From the NCBI GenBank assembly GCA_016715365.1, contig JADKAM010000001.1, positions 620,001 to 684,000 on the forward strand: a stretch of 64,000 nucleotides of DNA, read 5' to 3'. A program made the translations under genes and the position numbers. The notes under the pieces are model-generated. The model ran no database searches, was not told the origin of the DNA, and saw nothing but the letters and a program-made list of their open reading frames with translations. Source of the DNA: Chitinophagaceae bacterium. GTDB lineage: Bacteria; Bacteroidota; Bacteroidia; Chitinophagales; Chitinophagaceae. This document shows positions 48,508 through 57,755 of the stretch, in pieces. Numbering within the stretch: position 1 is the first letter of the stretch; each line of letters opens with the position of its first letter.

Positions 48508-49473
48508 TTAATTTTTTATCTTCTCATTCTTAATGGGAGAATAATCCTGTTTTACCTGACCGTTTACAGATAGTTTTTCAAAATAACATTTTACGCCTGT
48601 TGCGGTATTCAGGTCTTCTATGTTTTGAATATGAAAATGCAGATGGGCTTCTGATGAATTTCCGGTGTTGCCGCAAAGCCCCAAAAGCTCGCCCTGTTTA
48701 ATTTTTTGTCCTTCTTTTACTTTTATGGATTGGTGTTTAAAATGACAAAGAACCAGGAATTCTTTGTTTGCGGTTTTTATAATAACCGTATTACCGCCCA
48801 CATTAAATGTATTCATCTGGCCGGGTATATTATCTTTTACACCGTCAACAACCAGCACTACTTCTCCATCGCAGGGCGCAATTAATTCTTTTCCAAAAGC
48901 ATAATAATCTTCGTTTGTTTTACCATCGGTTTTGTAAGAGTTTCCTTTGGCATCGGTTATAACAATATCAAAAGCATTTTTTTGTGCCGGGCTTACCACA
49001 TGATAATTTAATTCTTTTGTATCTCCACCCCAAATCACTGTCCACTCATCTTTAAAGGGCAGAATAAGTTTAGTTGTGTTTCTTAAAAGTTTGGGCTGGG
49101 TTTCATCTACAAATGGTTTTATAAAAAGTCCATTGATTTTTGAGTTATTATCAAGCGAAATATTTAATGTAAATAAAGCCTGTTCAAAATTTGTTTTATA
49201 AACAGCCACAGTACCGTTTGCATATTTAATAAACTGCCGCTTTGTTATTTGTCCTGCCTGTGCTTTTAATCCTGTTAAAAACTCATTTGTCTTTTCCAGC
49301 GGTAAAGCATTTTGCATATTGGCATCAAACATGAAAAAAATAGAATCGTAATTATCGTTATTGTAATTCAACTCAAATTTATCCACAATGGTTTTGTAAA
49401 CTGCAGTTTCTGTTTGTGCAGAAGATCCGGATATTATGAAAATAAAAAGAAGAGAGAGGATTGATGTTTTCAT
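48508..49473 (-). CDS. Exported M23-family peptidase (LytM-like) with N-terminal DUF3887-like domain
   Basis: 321 residues from ATG 49473, which gives a clean signal peptide (KTSILSLLFIFIISGSSAQ); the longer frame starts inside the upstream gene. Residues about 25-120 resemble DUF3887 (YDSIFFMFDANMQNALPLEKTNEFLTGLK). The M23 domain (about 190-300) has APCDGEVVLVVDG, GGNTVIIKT, LCHFKHQSIKV and the catalytic HLHFHIQN. The first metal His of the usual HxxxD appears not in standard form, so activity on peptidoglycan peptide bridges is likely but not certain. It follows the small lipoprotein gene by 22 bp. The stop touches the convergent ABC gene. Confidence 0.85.
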   Translation of the reverse strand: MKTSILSLLFIFIISGSSAQTETAVYKTIVDKFELNYNNDNYDSIFFMFDANMQNALPLEKTNEFLTGLKAQAGQITKRQFIKYANGTVAVYKTNFEQALFTLNISLDNNSKINGLFIKPFVDETQPKLLRNTTKLILPFKDEWTVIWGGDTKELNYHVVSPAQKNAFDIVITDAKGNSYKTDGKTNEDYYAFGKELIAPCDGEVVLVVDGVKDNIPGQMNTFNVGGNTVIIKTANKEFLVLCHFKHQSIKVKEGQKIKQGELLGLCGNTGNSSEAHLHFHIQNIEDLNTATGVKCYFEKLSVNGQVKQDYSPIKNEKIKN

Positions 49474-49495
49474 GTTGTTTTGGTTTAAGAAAGTT

Positions 49496-49879
49496 TTATT
49501 TAAGCCCATAAATTTCTTCATACTGTACATACCTTGACCTGCCAATAATATAAAGAGGCCTGCCTGCAGCATCTTTAATAACTCCTTTGGTTTCGTCATC
49601 AGCAACAGGGAAATTTATTTGATACGATTTCCCATCACTAACCTGGATGCCATAGGTTTCAACAGAATTTTGAATGGAAACAGAATTCTGTTTGTACTTA
49701 TATGTTTCTGTTTTGCCCGTACTATCTTTTACAGTGAAGCTTTTTGCATCAAAATTAATATCGAATTTTTGTCCTCTTTCGTCAAGTGCTTTCCAAAGCC
49801 CCCTGTAAGTATCTGAACCACTACAGCTGTATAAAGAAATAAGTACCAGCGCTAATAAAATGTTTGTTACATTTCTCAT
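49496..49879 (-). CDS. Small lipoprotein of unknown function
   Basis: 127 residues from ATG 49879; the longer frame upstream lacks a sensible leader. Signal peptide with lipobox ISLYSC (Cys about 19), so probably membrane-anchored in the periplasm. The body looks like a small beta-barrel or lipocalin-like fold (LWKALDERGQKFDINFDAKSFTV, YGIQVSDGKSYQINFPV), but I do not recognise a family. It lies 37 bp after the broken lipoprotein gene and 22 bp before the M23 peptidase, so the three may form an operon. Confidence 0.75.
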   Translation of the reverse strand: MRNVTNILLALVLISLYSCSGSDTYRGLWKALDERGQKFDINFDAKSFTVKDSTGKTETYKYKQNSVSIQNSVETYGIQVSDGKSYQINFPVADDETKGVIKDAAGRPLYIIGRSRYVQYEEIYGLK

Positions 49880-49916
49880 TTTAAAAAATTTTATAGTGAC
49901 TAATGTTGAAAGCGGT

Positions 49917-50585
49917 TTAATAATTAAGTGTGAAATTTTGTGTGCCGAACTGTATGATATTTGTTGAATCTGTTTTGGTAGAAAAAACTGATCCGCCACG
50001 GATTATTTCACTTTTGAAATAGAGTTTTTCCTTTATTCCAAAATGGTTCCAAAAGTTGTAATTAGAACTAAGATTGTAAACAGCTAAAAGATTGTAAAGC
50101 TTATCGGTTGCATTGGCTTTATCACGATGAAATGTCCTGTAACTGGGGCTTTCGCCTGGTTGTCCGGCTAAAGGAGTATTGTCACCCAAAACCTGTATCT
50201 CAACGGTATCTGTGACCAGGTAAGTTCCTGTTTTAGATATGGTAACATTCACAAATGACGGCCTTGCAAGAAAAAATGTGTCAGTTCTGGAAACATTACC
50301 TACACTTACCCAATAAGTTTGGGGTCTCTGGTAACCATCTTTAACAAACCATCAGAACATATCCCTGAAGGATATCAATTTATACCTGAATGAAACGGCG
50401 CTATCCGCATTGGCGGACAAACTATCACTAAAGCGAGGTAAATATGCCTTTGCTCCAGCAATTGGTAATTTGCTGTCAAGATCAAGAACCTGACCAGTTA
50501 CTGTATAATATTCATCTTCACCAGAAGATTTACTGCAACTGAATAAAATACCGGAAAGAATGAGTATTGTAATTAATTGTTTCAA
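49917..50585 (-). pseudogene. Lipoprotein gene interrupted by an in-frame TGA
   Basis: The ATG at 50585 starts a lipoprotein (ILSGILFSCSKSS, Cys about 17) followed by a CarboxypepD-regulatory-like start (YYTVTGQVLDLDSKLPIAGAKAYL). The frame meets TGA at 50352-50354 after 77 codons. The same frame continues without shift (WFVKDGYQRPQTYWVSVG) through to the stop at 49917, giving about 222 residues in all. The part after the stop reads as a normal extracellular beta-domain (FVNVTISKTGTYLVTDTVEIQV). The simplest reading is a nonsense mutation, or a sequencing error. Its neighbours are other exported proteins. Confidence 0.75.
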
Positions 50586-50656
50586 AAAGAGTTTTTAAGC
50601 GGATAACTAATCAGATACAATAATACATAATTTATAAAAGAATATGTGTACAAATT

Positions 50657-52603
50657 CTACCTGATGATCATTACGGATCCCTGCTCTTCTCTCTTAATTG
50701 TACCCTTGTACATAAAGCTGGCCACCCACACATAACTGCCGCTTAGCAGTTTTCCTTTGTACAAACCATTCCATCTTACAGATGGATTGCGGGTGTAAAA
50801 AATCAGTTGGCCATAGCGGTTGTAAATATGCAACAGGTAGTTGCTGATGGCAGCCACATTACCCATGGCTCCAAAGTCGGGGTTGAAGGCATCGCCATTA
50901 GGTGTAAATGCATTGGGGAAAAATACATCGCCGCAACTGCCGCTGGCAGGCTCTGTAATTTGTACCGATGTTGATACAATACAGCCACCGGTATTATCCC
51001 TTGCTGTAACGGTATACATACCTGCGCCAAGATTTATGGCGGTAGCATTGTTCTGCACAGGCACCGTGTTCCAGCTATAAGTAAAGGGCGGGTTGCCCCC
51101 GGTTGCCAGGGCTGTTGCAGTACCATCTTTTACACCAAAACAGCTGGCATCTTTTTTATTATTGATGCTGATGGTTGGTGTTGCAGCCGTAGCAATAACA
51201 ACAGGAACAATATCAATACAGCCCTTGCTGTCGGTGACGGTAACAGTGTAATTGCCAGGTGTAAGTCCGCTGGCGGTTGGCCCGCTGCCTCCCGTTGGCA
51301 ACCATACATAACTATATGGTGCTGTGCCGCCGGTTTCTGTTATGGTTGCGGTGCCGGTTAAAAGCCCGCAGCCGGGTTGTATAATATTTACGGTATGTGC
51401 GAATACTGCCGGTGCTGTAATAATGGCTGTGGCAGTGATTTGGCAACTGTTTATTGCATTAACGGTAACCGTATAATTTCCTGTTGCAAGGCCGGTTATG
51501 TTTGGGGTTGTTTGTACGGGAGTTGTGTTCCAGGAGTGAAAGAAAGGACCGGCCGTCATCGGAGTTACAATGGCTGTTGCCGTACCGGTATTATCTCCTG
51601 CACAATTATTACCGGTTACAACTGTTGTTACACCAAGTATATTTATGGTTTGCTGAGGAGAAGTAGAAGGAGCATTACCCGGGCCTGTTGCTGTTAATGT
51701 AACAGCGTATTGTCCCGGGCCGCTAAAGGTATGTGTTGGATTTGCAAGAGCAGATGTGTTGTTTGGGCCTGATGCCGGGTCTCCAAAATCCCAGCTAAGT
51801 AATGGGCAAAGTGCAGATGTATTTGTAAAAGATACGGTATTGCTGTTAGTGCAGGAATAGATAAACGATGCATTGTTTGGCGGGGCATTGCCAATTACAA
51901 TATCATCCACAGCAAAACCATCATACGCATTGCATTGTGTGCCGGCGCCAAAAATAAAACGAAAAATAACGTTTGGTGTACCGGCAAGATTGATCAAAGT
52001 ATGTTGAGCATTTACCCAGTTACCTCTTCCATTTCCTCCCAGGCAACTGCCGGCTGTTGGTTGTATATTTCCCGACCAGCCATCTCTTACACTTGCAAGG
52101 CCGTTTAAAAAATTTATGGACGACTGATTGAACCAGTTAGTATTTAAACAATTTGCCGGTTCAGATACGGACCCAACATTTAACCAGGTGGCACCAAGGT
52201 CTGTTGAATATTGAAATCCTGCTCCATCAAACTGCCGTTCTGTTTCCCAAAAAACATTAAAAGAGATATGTGGATATTGAAGTGTTGTAAAATCAAAACA
52301 GGGGCTTTGCAGCCAGGATCTTTCACCATCGTTATAAGAGCTTCCGGAAAGTCCGCCAACTATCCAGCATTTTGTTCCGGTTGCTGCACTGTTAATTACG
52401 GGTTTAGTGGGTGTACCCCATGCCCAGTCGCTGGCGGTGCCGCCGGTTGTCCAGTTGCCGTTTGTTGCTTCAAAACCTTCCGTGTATGGAAAAATATTAA
52501 TTGGGGTGGCACATTGTGCTATTGTTTTTTGCCAGGTACAACAAGTACAAACCAAAAAAAGGATACCATGTAAAGTTCTATTTGCAAACAATCGCACATT
52601 CAT
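50657..52603 (-). CDS. T9SS-secreted PKD protein with type-B (gliding-motility-associated) C-terminal domain
   Basis: 648 residues. A signal peptide ends TIAQ near residue 30. Residues about 35-245 look like a MAM/jelly-roll binding domain (YTEGFEATNGNWTTGG, FNVFWETERQFDGAGFQYSTDLGATW, FAVDDIVIGN). A PKD domain follows (LSWDFGDPASGPNNTS), then three tandem Ig-like SprB-type repeats (GNYTVTVNAINSC, GNYTVTVTDSKGC, GMYTVTARDNTGGC). The last ~85 residues are the type-B sorting domain (FFPNAFTPNGDAFNPDFG, YNRYGQLIF, WNGLYKGKLLSGSYVW). Known of the family: exported by the type IX system and surface-attached. It shows the organism has T9SS-type sorting, unlike the Cys-rich tails at 6.7-20.5 kb. Confidence 0.92.
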   Translation of the reverse strand: MNVRLFANRTLHGILFLVCTCCTWQKTIAQCATPINIFPYTEGFEATNGNWTTGGTASDWAWGTPTKPVINSAATGTKCWIVGGLSGSSYNDGERSWLQSPCFDFTTLQYPHISFNVFWETERQFDGAGFQYSTDLGATWLNVGSVSEPANCLNTNWFNQSSINFLNGLASVRDGWSGNIQPTAGSCLGGNGRGNWVNAQHTLINLAGTPNVIFRFIFGAGTQCNAYDGFAVDDIVIGNAPPNNASFIYSCTNSNTVSFTNTSALCPLLSWDFGDPASGPNNTSALANPTHTFSGPGQYAVTLTATGPGNAPSTSPQQTINILGVTTVVTGNNCAGDNTGTATAIVTPMTAGPFFHSWNTTPVQTTPNITGLATGNYTVTVNAINSCQITATAIITAPAVFAHTVNIIQPGCGLLTGTATITETGGTAPYSYVWLPTGGSGPTASGLTPGNYTVTVTDSKGCIDIVPVVIATAATPTISINNKKDASCFGVKDGTATALATGGNPPFTYSWNTVPVQNNATAINLGAGMYTVTARDNTGGCIVSTSVQITEPASGSCGDVFFPNAFTPNGDAFNPDFGAMGNVAAISNYLLHIYNRYGQLIFYTRNPSVRWNGLYKGKLLSGSYVWVASFMYKGTIKREEQGSVMIIR

Positions 52604-52683
52604 TAATTAAGCCTGTAAAACTACTTCATTATAGCGGTATAAGCTCAGATGGGGAATATGAAAAAATAGTTGCCCCGGCTATA

Positions 52684-53058
52684 TTATTCTTCATTTTTTT
52701 TTACAATTAAATACCAGTTATTCTCTAAAGGAAGATATCCATACTCATAACAGTAAAAATAAGTCTTGTCGGTTTTGGTTATATATATATGTGTGTGGTA
52801 TTTAAACTGAAATCCTTTTTCAATCAGTTTATCCCGGCTGGCCTTTGCGGTTGCTTCACCATCAGGCAGCAGGTTTTCCAGTATGCGGCGGTTTTTACCC
52901 AGGGCATTATTTACGTTGCGTATGTTATTATTGACAGCACTTTTCAGTTCATTATTATAAGCGGCCCGGCAGTAATCATCACAAAATTTTTTATCGCTGC
53001 GGCCTTTTACTGGTTTTTCGCAAAACAGGCAGGTTTTGGTTTCTTTTTCTTGTAACAT
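52684..53058 (-). CDS. Zinc-ribbon protein of unknown function
   Basis: 124 residues, no signal peptide. The N-terminus has a four-cysteine zinc site (CLFCEKPVKG, then FCDDYCRAAY), as in small DNA/RNA-associated zinc proteins. A helical middle follows (LKSAVNNNIRNVNNALGKNRRILENLLP), then a beta-rich end (FQFKYHTHIYITKTDKTYFYCYEYGYLPLENNWYLIVKK). I recall such proteins beside ssb in other Bacteroidota, but no function. Divergent from ssb, with 232 bp between. Confidence 0.8.
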   Translation of the reverse strand: MLQEKETKTCLFCEKPVKGRSDKKFCDDYCRAAYNNELKSAVNNNIRNVNNALGKNRRILENLLPDGEATAKASRDKLIEKGFQFKYHTHIYITKTDKTYFYCYEYGYLPLENNWYLIVKKNEE

Positions 53059-53290
53059 AGTACAGATAAGGGTTTAGGCGTATTAAATATACAAAAAAAT
53101 TCCGTTATAACCGTTTACATACGCTTATATAGGTAAGTAAAGGGATAATCTCCGGCTATGGCTTTTGGGCAACCCCATCTTTGCATTGTCGATCGGAAAC
53201 GACGTCAAACTCCGGTTGATTGAAATAAATTAAAAACCCGCACTCTCTTCAACACCCCTTCAGGGGATGAGGGCGCACAAAACGAAAAAC

Positions 53291-53641
53291 ATGTACACAT
53301 TAAAAAACAAAGTTCAATTGATTGGTAACCTGGGCAACGCACCAGAAGTAAAAACAACCGAAAATGGTAAAAAACTGGCCCGTTTCAGCATAGCTACCAA
53401 TGAAAATTACCGCAACGCCAAGGGCGAAAAAGTAAAAGAAACCACCTGGCATAATTTAGTTGCCTGGGGTAAAGTGGCAGAAATTGCCGAAAAGTATTTA
53501 ACCAAAGGTAAAGAAGTTGCTGTTGAAGGTAAACTCATCAACCGCAGTTATACCGATAAAGATGGTAACAAAAAGTATGTTACAGAAGTAGAGGTGAATG
53601 AGCTTCTGATGTTGGGAAGCAAAGCAGAAGTTTCTGCTTAA
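53291..53641 (+). CDS. ssb: Single-stranded DNA-binding protein, short form without acidic tail
   Basis: 116 residues from ATG 53291, the family-typical start (MYTLKNKVQLIGNLGNAPEV). A single OB-fold: KKLARFSIATNENYR, ETTWHNLVAWGKVAEIAEKYLTKGKEVAVEGKLINRSYTDKDGNKKYVTEVEV. It ends LLMLGSKAEVSA and lacks the Gly-rich linker and acidic D-D-x-P-F tip by which E. coli SSB recruits partners. It is therefore probably a secondary SSB or a truncated lineage-specific form. Followed by a strong terminator, then a helicase gene. Confidence 0.93.
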   Translation: MYTLKNKVQLIGNLGNAPEVKTTENGKKLARFSIATNENYRNAKGEKVKETTWHNLVAWGKVAEIAEKYLTKGKEVAVEGKLINRSYTDKDGNKKYVTEVEVNELLMLGSKAEVSA

Positions 53642-53646
53642 GTATT

Positions 53647-53686
53647 AAGAACGCCGGTTAACTTTTCAGCCGGCGTTCTTTTCTTA
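53647..53686 (+). terminator. Intrinsic terminator after ssb
   Basis: AAGAACGCCGG (53647-53657) and CCGGCGTTCTT (53670-53680) form a perfect 11-bp stem with a 12-nt loop, then TTCTTATTAT. It ends 30 bp before the helicase start. Confidence 0.9.
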
Positions 53687-53710
53687 TTATCTCCTCTTAT
53701 CTTTATTGCA

Positions 53711-56182
53711 ATGCAAACAATAGAACGAAACGAAATATTCGACCTGGCTTACCGCTTTGTTACCGAGACATCCGAAAACATTTTCCTTACCGGTAAAGCC
53801 GGTACCGGCAAAACCACTTTTTTAAAATACCTGAAAGAAAATGCCACCAAAAATATTGTGGTAGCAGCGCCAACCGGTGTTGCCGCCATTAATGCCGGCG
53901 GTGTTACACTGCACAGTTTATTTCAATTACCCTTTCATCCGTTTTTACCCACCAGGAATCATAAGGATGAATTGCTGGCTAAAATAAGATACAATAAACA
54001 ACGCCAGCAATTACTGCGTAAAATGGAAGTGTTGGTAATTGATGAAATAAGTATGGTGCGTTGCGATGTGATGGATGCCATTGATACTATTTTAAGAAGC
54101 ATCCGCCGCAATTATGATACACCATTTGGTGGTGTACAGTTATTGTGTATTGGCGATCTGCACCAGTTGCCGCCTGTGGCTCAAAACCACGAGTGGAGTA
54201 TTCTGCAGGAATATTATACAACGCCGTTTTTTTTTGACAGCCTTTCTATTAAAGAACAAATGCCTTTGCTGATTGAGCTGAATAAAATTTACAGGCAAAA
54301 AGAAGATTCATTTGTTCGACTGCTTAACAAAGTACGCAACAACCAAATGGATGCTGATGATTTTGAAGACCTGCACATGCGTTATGATCCGCTGTTTTCT
54401 CCCATGCCCGGCGAAAAATATATTACGCTCACATCGCACAACAAACAAGCTGCAGAAATTAATCAGCGAAAAATTGAAAATTTATTTACTCCGCCATTTA
54501 CTTTTAAAGCAGTTGTAGAAGAAGATTTTCCGGAGCATGCTTTTCCTGCCGAAGCAGAACTGGTTTTAAAAGAAGGAGCACAGGTAATGTTTTTAAAAAA
54601 CGATATTGTAGCTAAAAGATATTTTAACGGAAAGATTGGTGTGGTTAACCTGCTGGAGAAAGATAAAATTATTGTTGATTGCGATGGTATCGAAATTGAA
54701 GTAGGCAAAGAAACCTGGGAAAATACCCGTTACACTTTAAACCGGGCCGATGGCAAGCTGGAGCAGGAAACCCTGGGTACCTTTACACAGTATCCTTTGC
54801 GGCTTGCCTGGGCAATTACCATTCACAAAAGCCAGGGACTTACTTTTGAAAAAGTTATGATTGATGCAGGAGCGTCTTTCAGCAGCGGGCAGGTGTATGT
54901 GGCACTTAGCCGCTGCACCAGTTTGGAAGGAATTGTATTGCTTAGTAAACTTTCGTCCACCACACTATTCAGCAACGACCATGTAGTTAAAGGCCAACAA
55001 TCATTAACCCACAAGGGTTCGCTTGCAGAAAGATTTACCGGTGCAAGACAGGTTTTTACACAGCAGTTGATCAGCGAAACATTTTCTTTTAATGATGTTG
55101 AAATTGGTATTGCCTTGCTGTTACATCATATTACACAGCAGCAGGATAAATTAAATGCTGAAAGTTTACCGTGGATAGAAAACATCAAACAGCATTTTAT
55201 TGCCGACAAATCTGTTGGCTTAAAATTTATTGATGTGGTTAGCCACATTATGAAAGACGAACCGGTGATAGAAAACAATGAAGCGGCTCAAAAAAGGATC
55301 AGTGATGCAGCCAATCATTTTGAACCTAAGTTTTTGGCGTATCAAAAATCATTGCAAAATCACCCTTTGCTTACTGAGCATAAAGAAACTGCTAACATCA
55401 TTAATGAACAGTTGCAGCAACTGGGGCAGGCCCTTCACAGTATTGTTTATTATTTACAATATTGTAAACAACCATTTTCGGTAACTACATTTTTACAGTA
55501 CAAATTAAAATATGCGTTGCCAAAAATAAATCTAACCTGCTATGCCAGCGGTAAAAAAGAAGTTTATACCGATGTGGCCAATACCGAATTATACAATACG
55601 TTAAAACGCTGGAGAGATATGACAGTGGAAGAAGAGAATGTAGCTATTTATATGGTTGCCAACCAGGCTACCCTTAAAGAAATTGCAACTTATCTTCCCT
55701 TAACAAAAAAAGACCTCTTGCAGATTAGTGGTTTTGGGAAAGCCAAGGTAGATAAATATGGCGATGATGTTATTGAGGCGGTAGAAGAGTATTGTACAAG
55801 AAATGATATTAAAAGCAATATGGCAGCGCTGCCTTCAAAAGCATCAAAAGAAAAAGCACTGCGTGAAAAAAATGCTGTTGTGAAAACTGATACCAAGACC
55901 ATTTCGTTCAATTTATATAAAGAAGGGAAGAGCATTGCAGAAATTGCAACAGAAAGAAAATTGACTGTTGGTTCAATTGAAAGCCACATGATTCCCTTCA
56001 TAGCTGACGGTGAAATAGAAATTGACAATTTGGTGTCAGCTAAAAAGCAACAATTAATTATGGATGCTGTGGCTGTGCATGGAGCATTAAGCCATACAAC
56101 ACTTATTAAAAACCTGCCACCGGATGTTACTTATGGCGAAATAAAAATGATGCTGGCTGCAGGAAAAATAAAAGCAGAATAA
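53711..56182 (+). CDS. PIF1-like SF1 helicase with HRDC and C-terminal HTH domain
   Basis: 823 residues. Helicase core (about 1-440): Walker A LTGKAGTGKTTFLKYL, PTGVAAINAGGVTLHSLF, Walker B VLVIDEISMVRCDVMDAI, motif III GDLHQLPPV, and ITIHKSQGLTFEKVMIDAG plus YVALSRC at the end of the second RecA domain. This is the PIF1/RecD2 type; known role is 5'-3' unwinding, for instance at G-quadruplexes or replication barriers. An HRDC domain lies at about 620-690 (LLQISGFGKAKVDKYGDDVIEAV) and a helix-turn-helix (HTH_40 type) at about 735-820 (LYKEGKSIAEIATERKLTVGSIESHMI). This order is common in Bacteroidota. It lies 70 bp downstream of ssb. Confidence 0.93.
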   Translation: MQTIERNEIFDLAYRFVTETSENIFLTGKAGTGKTTFLKYLKENATKNIVVAAPTGVAAINAGGVTLHSLFQLPFHPFLPTRNHKDELLAKIRYNKQRQQLLRKMEVLVIDEISMVRCDVMDAIDTILRSIRRNYDTPFGGVQLLCIGDLHQLPPVAQNHEWSILQEYYTTPFFFDSLSIKEQMPLLIELNKIYRQKEDSFVRLLNKVRNNQMDADDFEDLHMRYDPLFSPMPGEKYITLTSHNKQAAEINQRKIENLFTPPFTFKAVVEEDFPEHAFPAEAELVLKEGAQVMFLKNDIVAKRYFNGKIGVVNLLEKDKIIVDCDGIEIEVGKETWENTRYTLNRADGKLEQETLGTFTQYPLRLAWAITIHKSQGLTFEKVMIDAGASFSSGQVYVALSRCTSLEGIVLLSKLSSTTLFSNDHVVKGQQSLTHKGSLAERFTGARQVFTQQLISETFSFNDVEIGIALLLHHITQQQDKLNAESLPWIENIKQHFIADKSVGLKFIDVVSHIMKDEPVIENNEAAQKRISDAANHFEPKFLAYQKSLQNHPLLTEHKETANIINEQLQQLGQALHSIVYYLQYCKQPFSVTTFLQYKLKYALPKINLTCYASGKKEVYTDVANTELYNTLKRWRDMTVEEENVAIYMVANQATLKEIATYLPLTKKDLLQISGFGKAKVDKYGDDVIEAVEEYCTRNDIKSNMAALPSKASKEKALREKNAVVKTDTKTISFNLYKEGKSIAEIATERKLTVGSIESHMIPFIADGEIEIDNLVSAKKQQLIMDAVAVHGALSHTTLIKNLPPDVTYGEIKMMLAAGKIKAE

Positions 56183-56234
56183 TGAAACTGGCTGCAGGGC
56201 AGGAAACAATTATAATTTTGAAGGAGATATACAA

Positions 56235-56268
56235 AAAAAATCAGCCATAGCTTAAAAGCTATGGCTGA
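56235..56268. terminator. Bidirectional terminator between helicase and metalloprotease genes
   Basis: TCAGCCATAGCTT (56241-56253) and AAGCTATGGCTGA (56256-56268) form a near-perfect stem. On the minus strand it is followed by eight T, so it chiefly ends the metalloprotease transcript. It also lies 58 bp after the helicase stop. Confidence 0.9.
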
Positions 56269-56308
56269 TCTGTTATAGAAAAAATTATCCTGTTATTATA
56301 CCATTCTT

Positions 56309-57685
56309 TTACTTCTGTATAGTTAAAGGAGAAGAAAGGAAATTAAATGTGAGTTTTTGATACCTGTTATTTACCACATCATCCTGGTAAACCGAAAACT
56401 GAATTTTTACTTTTTTTCCAGCCAGGTCGGGCATTTCCTTGTAAGGGAAAAATAACTCCAGATTTTTTTGACCGTTTTTATTATAGCTTGCTTTAGAACT
56501 TGGCAACAATCTCATTTTAATATATGTAGCCGCCATTTTGTTCCAGCTGTAATTTTCATTTGTTGTAGGTAAATAATACAGGCCATCTTCCGTTGTTAAC
56601 CTTGCAACAAAATATACGTTTCCTAAAATGGCGCTTGTTTTTATATCAAATGATGGATAGATTATAATTCCTTTTTTTACATTATCTGTCTTAACCTCGC
56701 CGTAACCAATATTGGTAATTTCAATTTTAGGAACAGCCAGCGAAGATACTTTTTTGTCTTTAGGATATAAGGCTGCAACTATTTTTTTATCTCCCTCAGA
56801 CATTGTATTGTTCAACCCTACAACAAAACCATCAACGGTTTGCCATGCTTCCACCGGGTAATGCATAATAGAAAGCGGGTCGTAAGAGGTTCCGTTGGTA
56901 TAAAAAATATCACTGGCTCCAATTACATTATAGTCTACCTTCTGTTTATCCCAGCCCTGGTATTTAGCATAATATTTATATACTGTATCCTTGTTCCACT
57001 TTATACCTTTCGGATAGCTTTGCTCGTGAAGCAATCCTAAAGCATGGCCAAACTCGTGTGTGGTTGTTCCCTGCATAGAGTTGTAGTTCCATTTAACATT
57101 GGGGTCTTTAAAAGCAATCACATCCCTGTATAAATCCCTGTAGGTATAGTTTTTAAAATCGGTGCCTTTGTTTTTCAGGTATTGCAGAAAGGGGCCGCCG
57201 TTTTTATACTGATCTACGTATGATTTGTAATCAATAAAATCTGATGTATCCAGGTTAAGTGTTTGTTGATTTTGAGGAATATCATTACACTGTATACCCA
57301 GCTGAGAGTTGTGACCAAGCCTGTCTTCTTTACTGCCAAGCTTAACCCTGATATTTGTTTCTGCTGTATTATCCGGCACAAATTTAAAAGTGATGTTGCC
57401 ATATTGTTCCCAGGTTTTTGCATACCGCATGATCATATCCCGTACCTGCTGGCTGCCAACATTGTCCATAAATTTTACCAGTATCACATCACCATTTTCC
57501 CAGGCTAAATCATTATTTGCAACCTGTCTGCCAATAGTAGTATCTATCGCCACTGGCAACATTGATTTACCCATAAGTGTTGTACAGGGTTCTTTGGAGG
57601 GCTTAGGGCCCAACGGCAATTTTTGCGCCTTCGTTTCCGATACAAACAAAACAACAATACCCAACAATAAAAAAACCTTTTTCAT
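56309..57685 (-). CDS. Exported astacin-like zinc metalloprotease
   Basis: 458 residues with a signal peptide ending SETKAQ. The metzincin zinc site HEFGHALGLLHE is at 210-221, and the Met-turn SIMHYP (M274) with Tyr follows 50 residues later, as in M12A astacins. The N-terminal part (about 60-120) has WENGDVILVKFMD and WEQYGNITFKFVPDNTAETNIRV, the usual beta-sheet entry. A long insertion (about 140-200) precedes the zinc site. The C-terminal ~130 residues are a beta-rich accessory domain, not a recognisable T9SS tail. It lies 71 bp downstream of the CHAT gene on the same strand; whether it shares the transcript is unclear. Confidence 0.9.
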   Translation of the reverse strand: MKKVFLLLGIVVLFVSETKAQKLPLGPKPSKEPCTTLMGKSMLPVAIDTTIGRQVANNDLAWENGDVILVKFMDNVGSQQVRDMIMRYAKTWEQYGNITFKFVPDNTAETNIRVKLGSKEDRLGHNSQLGIQCNDIPQNQQTLNLDTSDFIDYKSYVDQYKNGGPFLQYLKNKGTDFKNYTYRDLYRDVIAFKDPNVKWNYNSMQGTTTHEFGHALGLLHEQSYPKGIKWNKDTVYKYYAKYQGWDKQKVDYNVIGASDIFYTNGTSYDPLSIMHYPVEAWQTVDGFVVGLNNTMSEGDKKIVAALYPKDKKVSSLAVPKIEITNIGYGEVKTDNVKKGIIIYPSFDIKTSAILGNVYFVARLTTEDGLYYLPTTNENYSWNKMAATYIKMRLLPSSKASYNKNGQKNLELFFPYKEMPDLAGKKVKIQFSVYQDDVVNNRYQKLTFNFLSSPLTIQK

Positions 57686-57755
57686 AAATGTGTGTTTATT
57701 TAATTAAAATTAGTGCCTTTAAAATTTAGTTTCATACCCTCTGGAGGGTATTTAT

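Noticed and set aside
50352..50354. In-frame TGA as selenocysteine or a reassigned codon
   Set aside because: Many genes here end in TGA (for example the kinase at 24101), no selenoprotein family matches and no SECIS-like element is evident.
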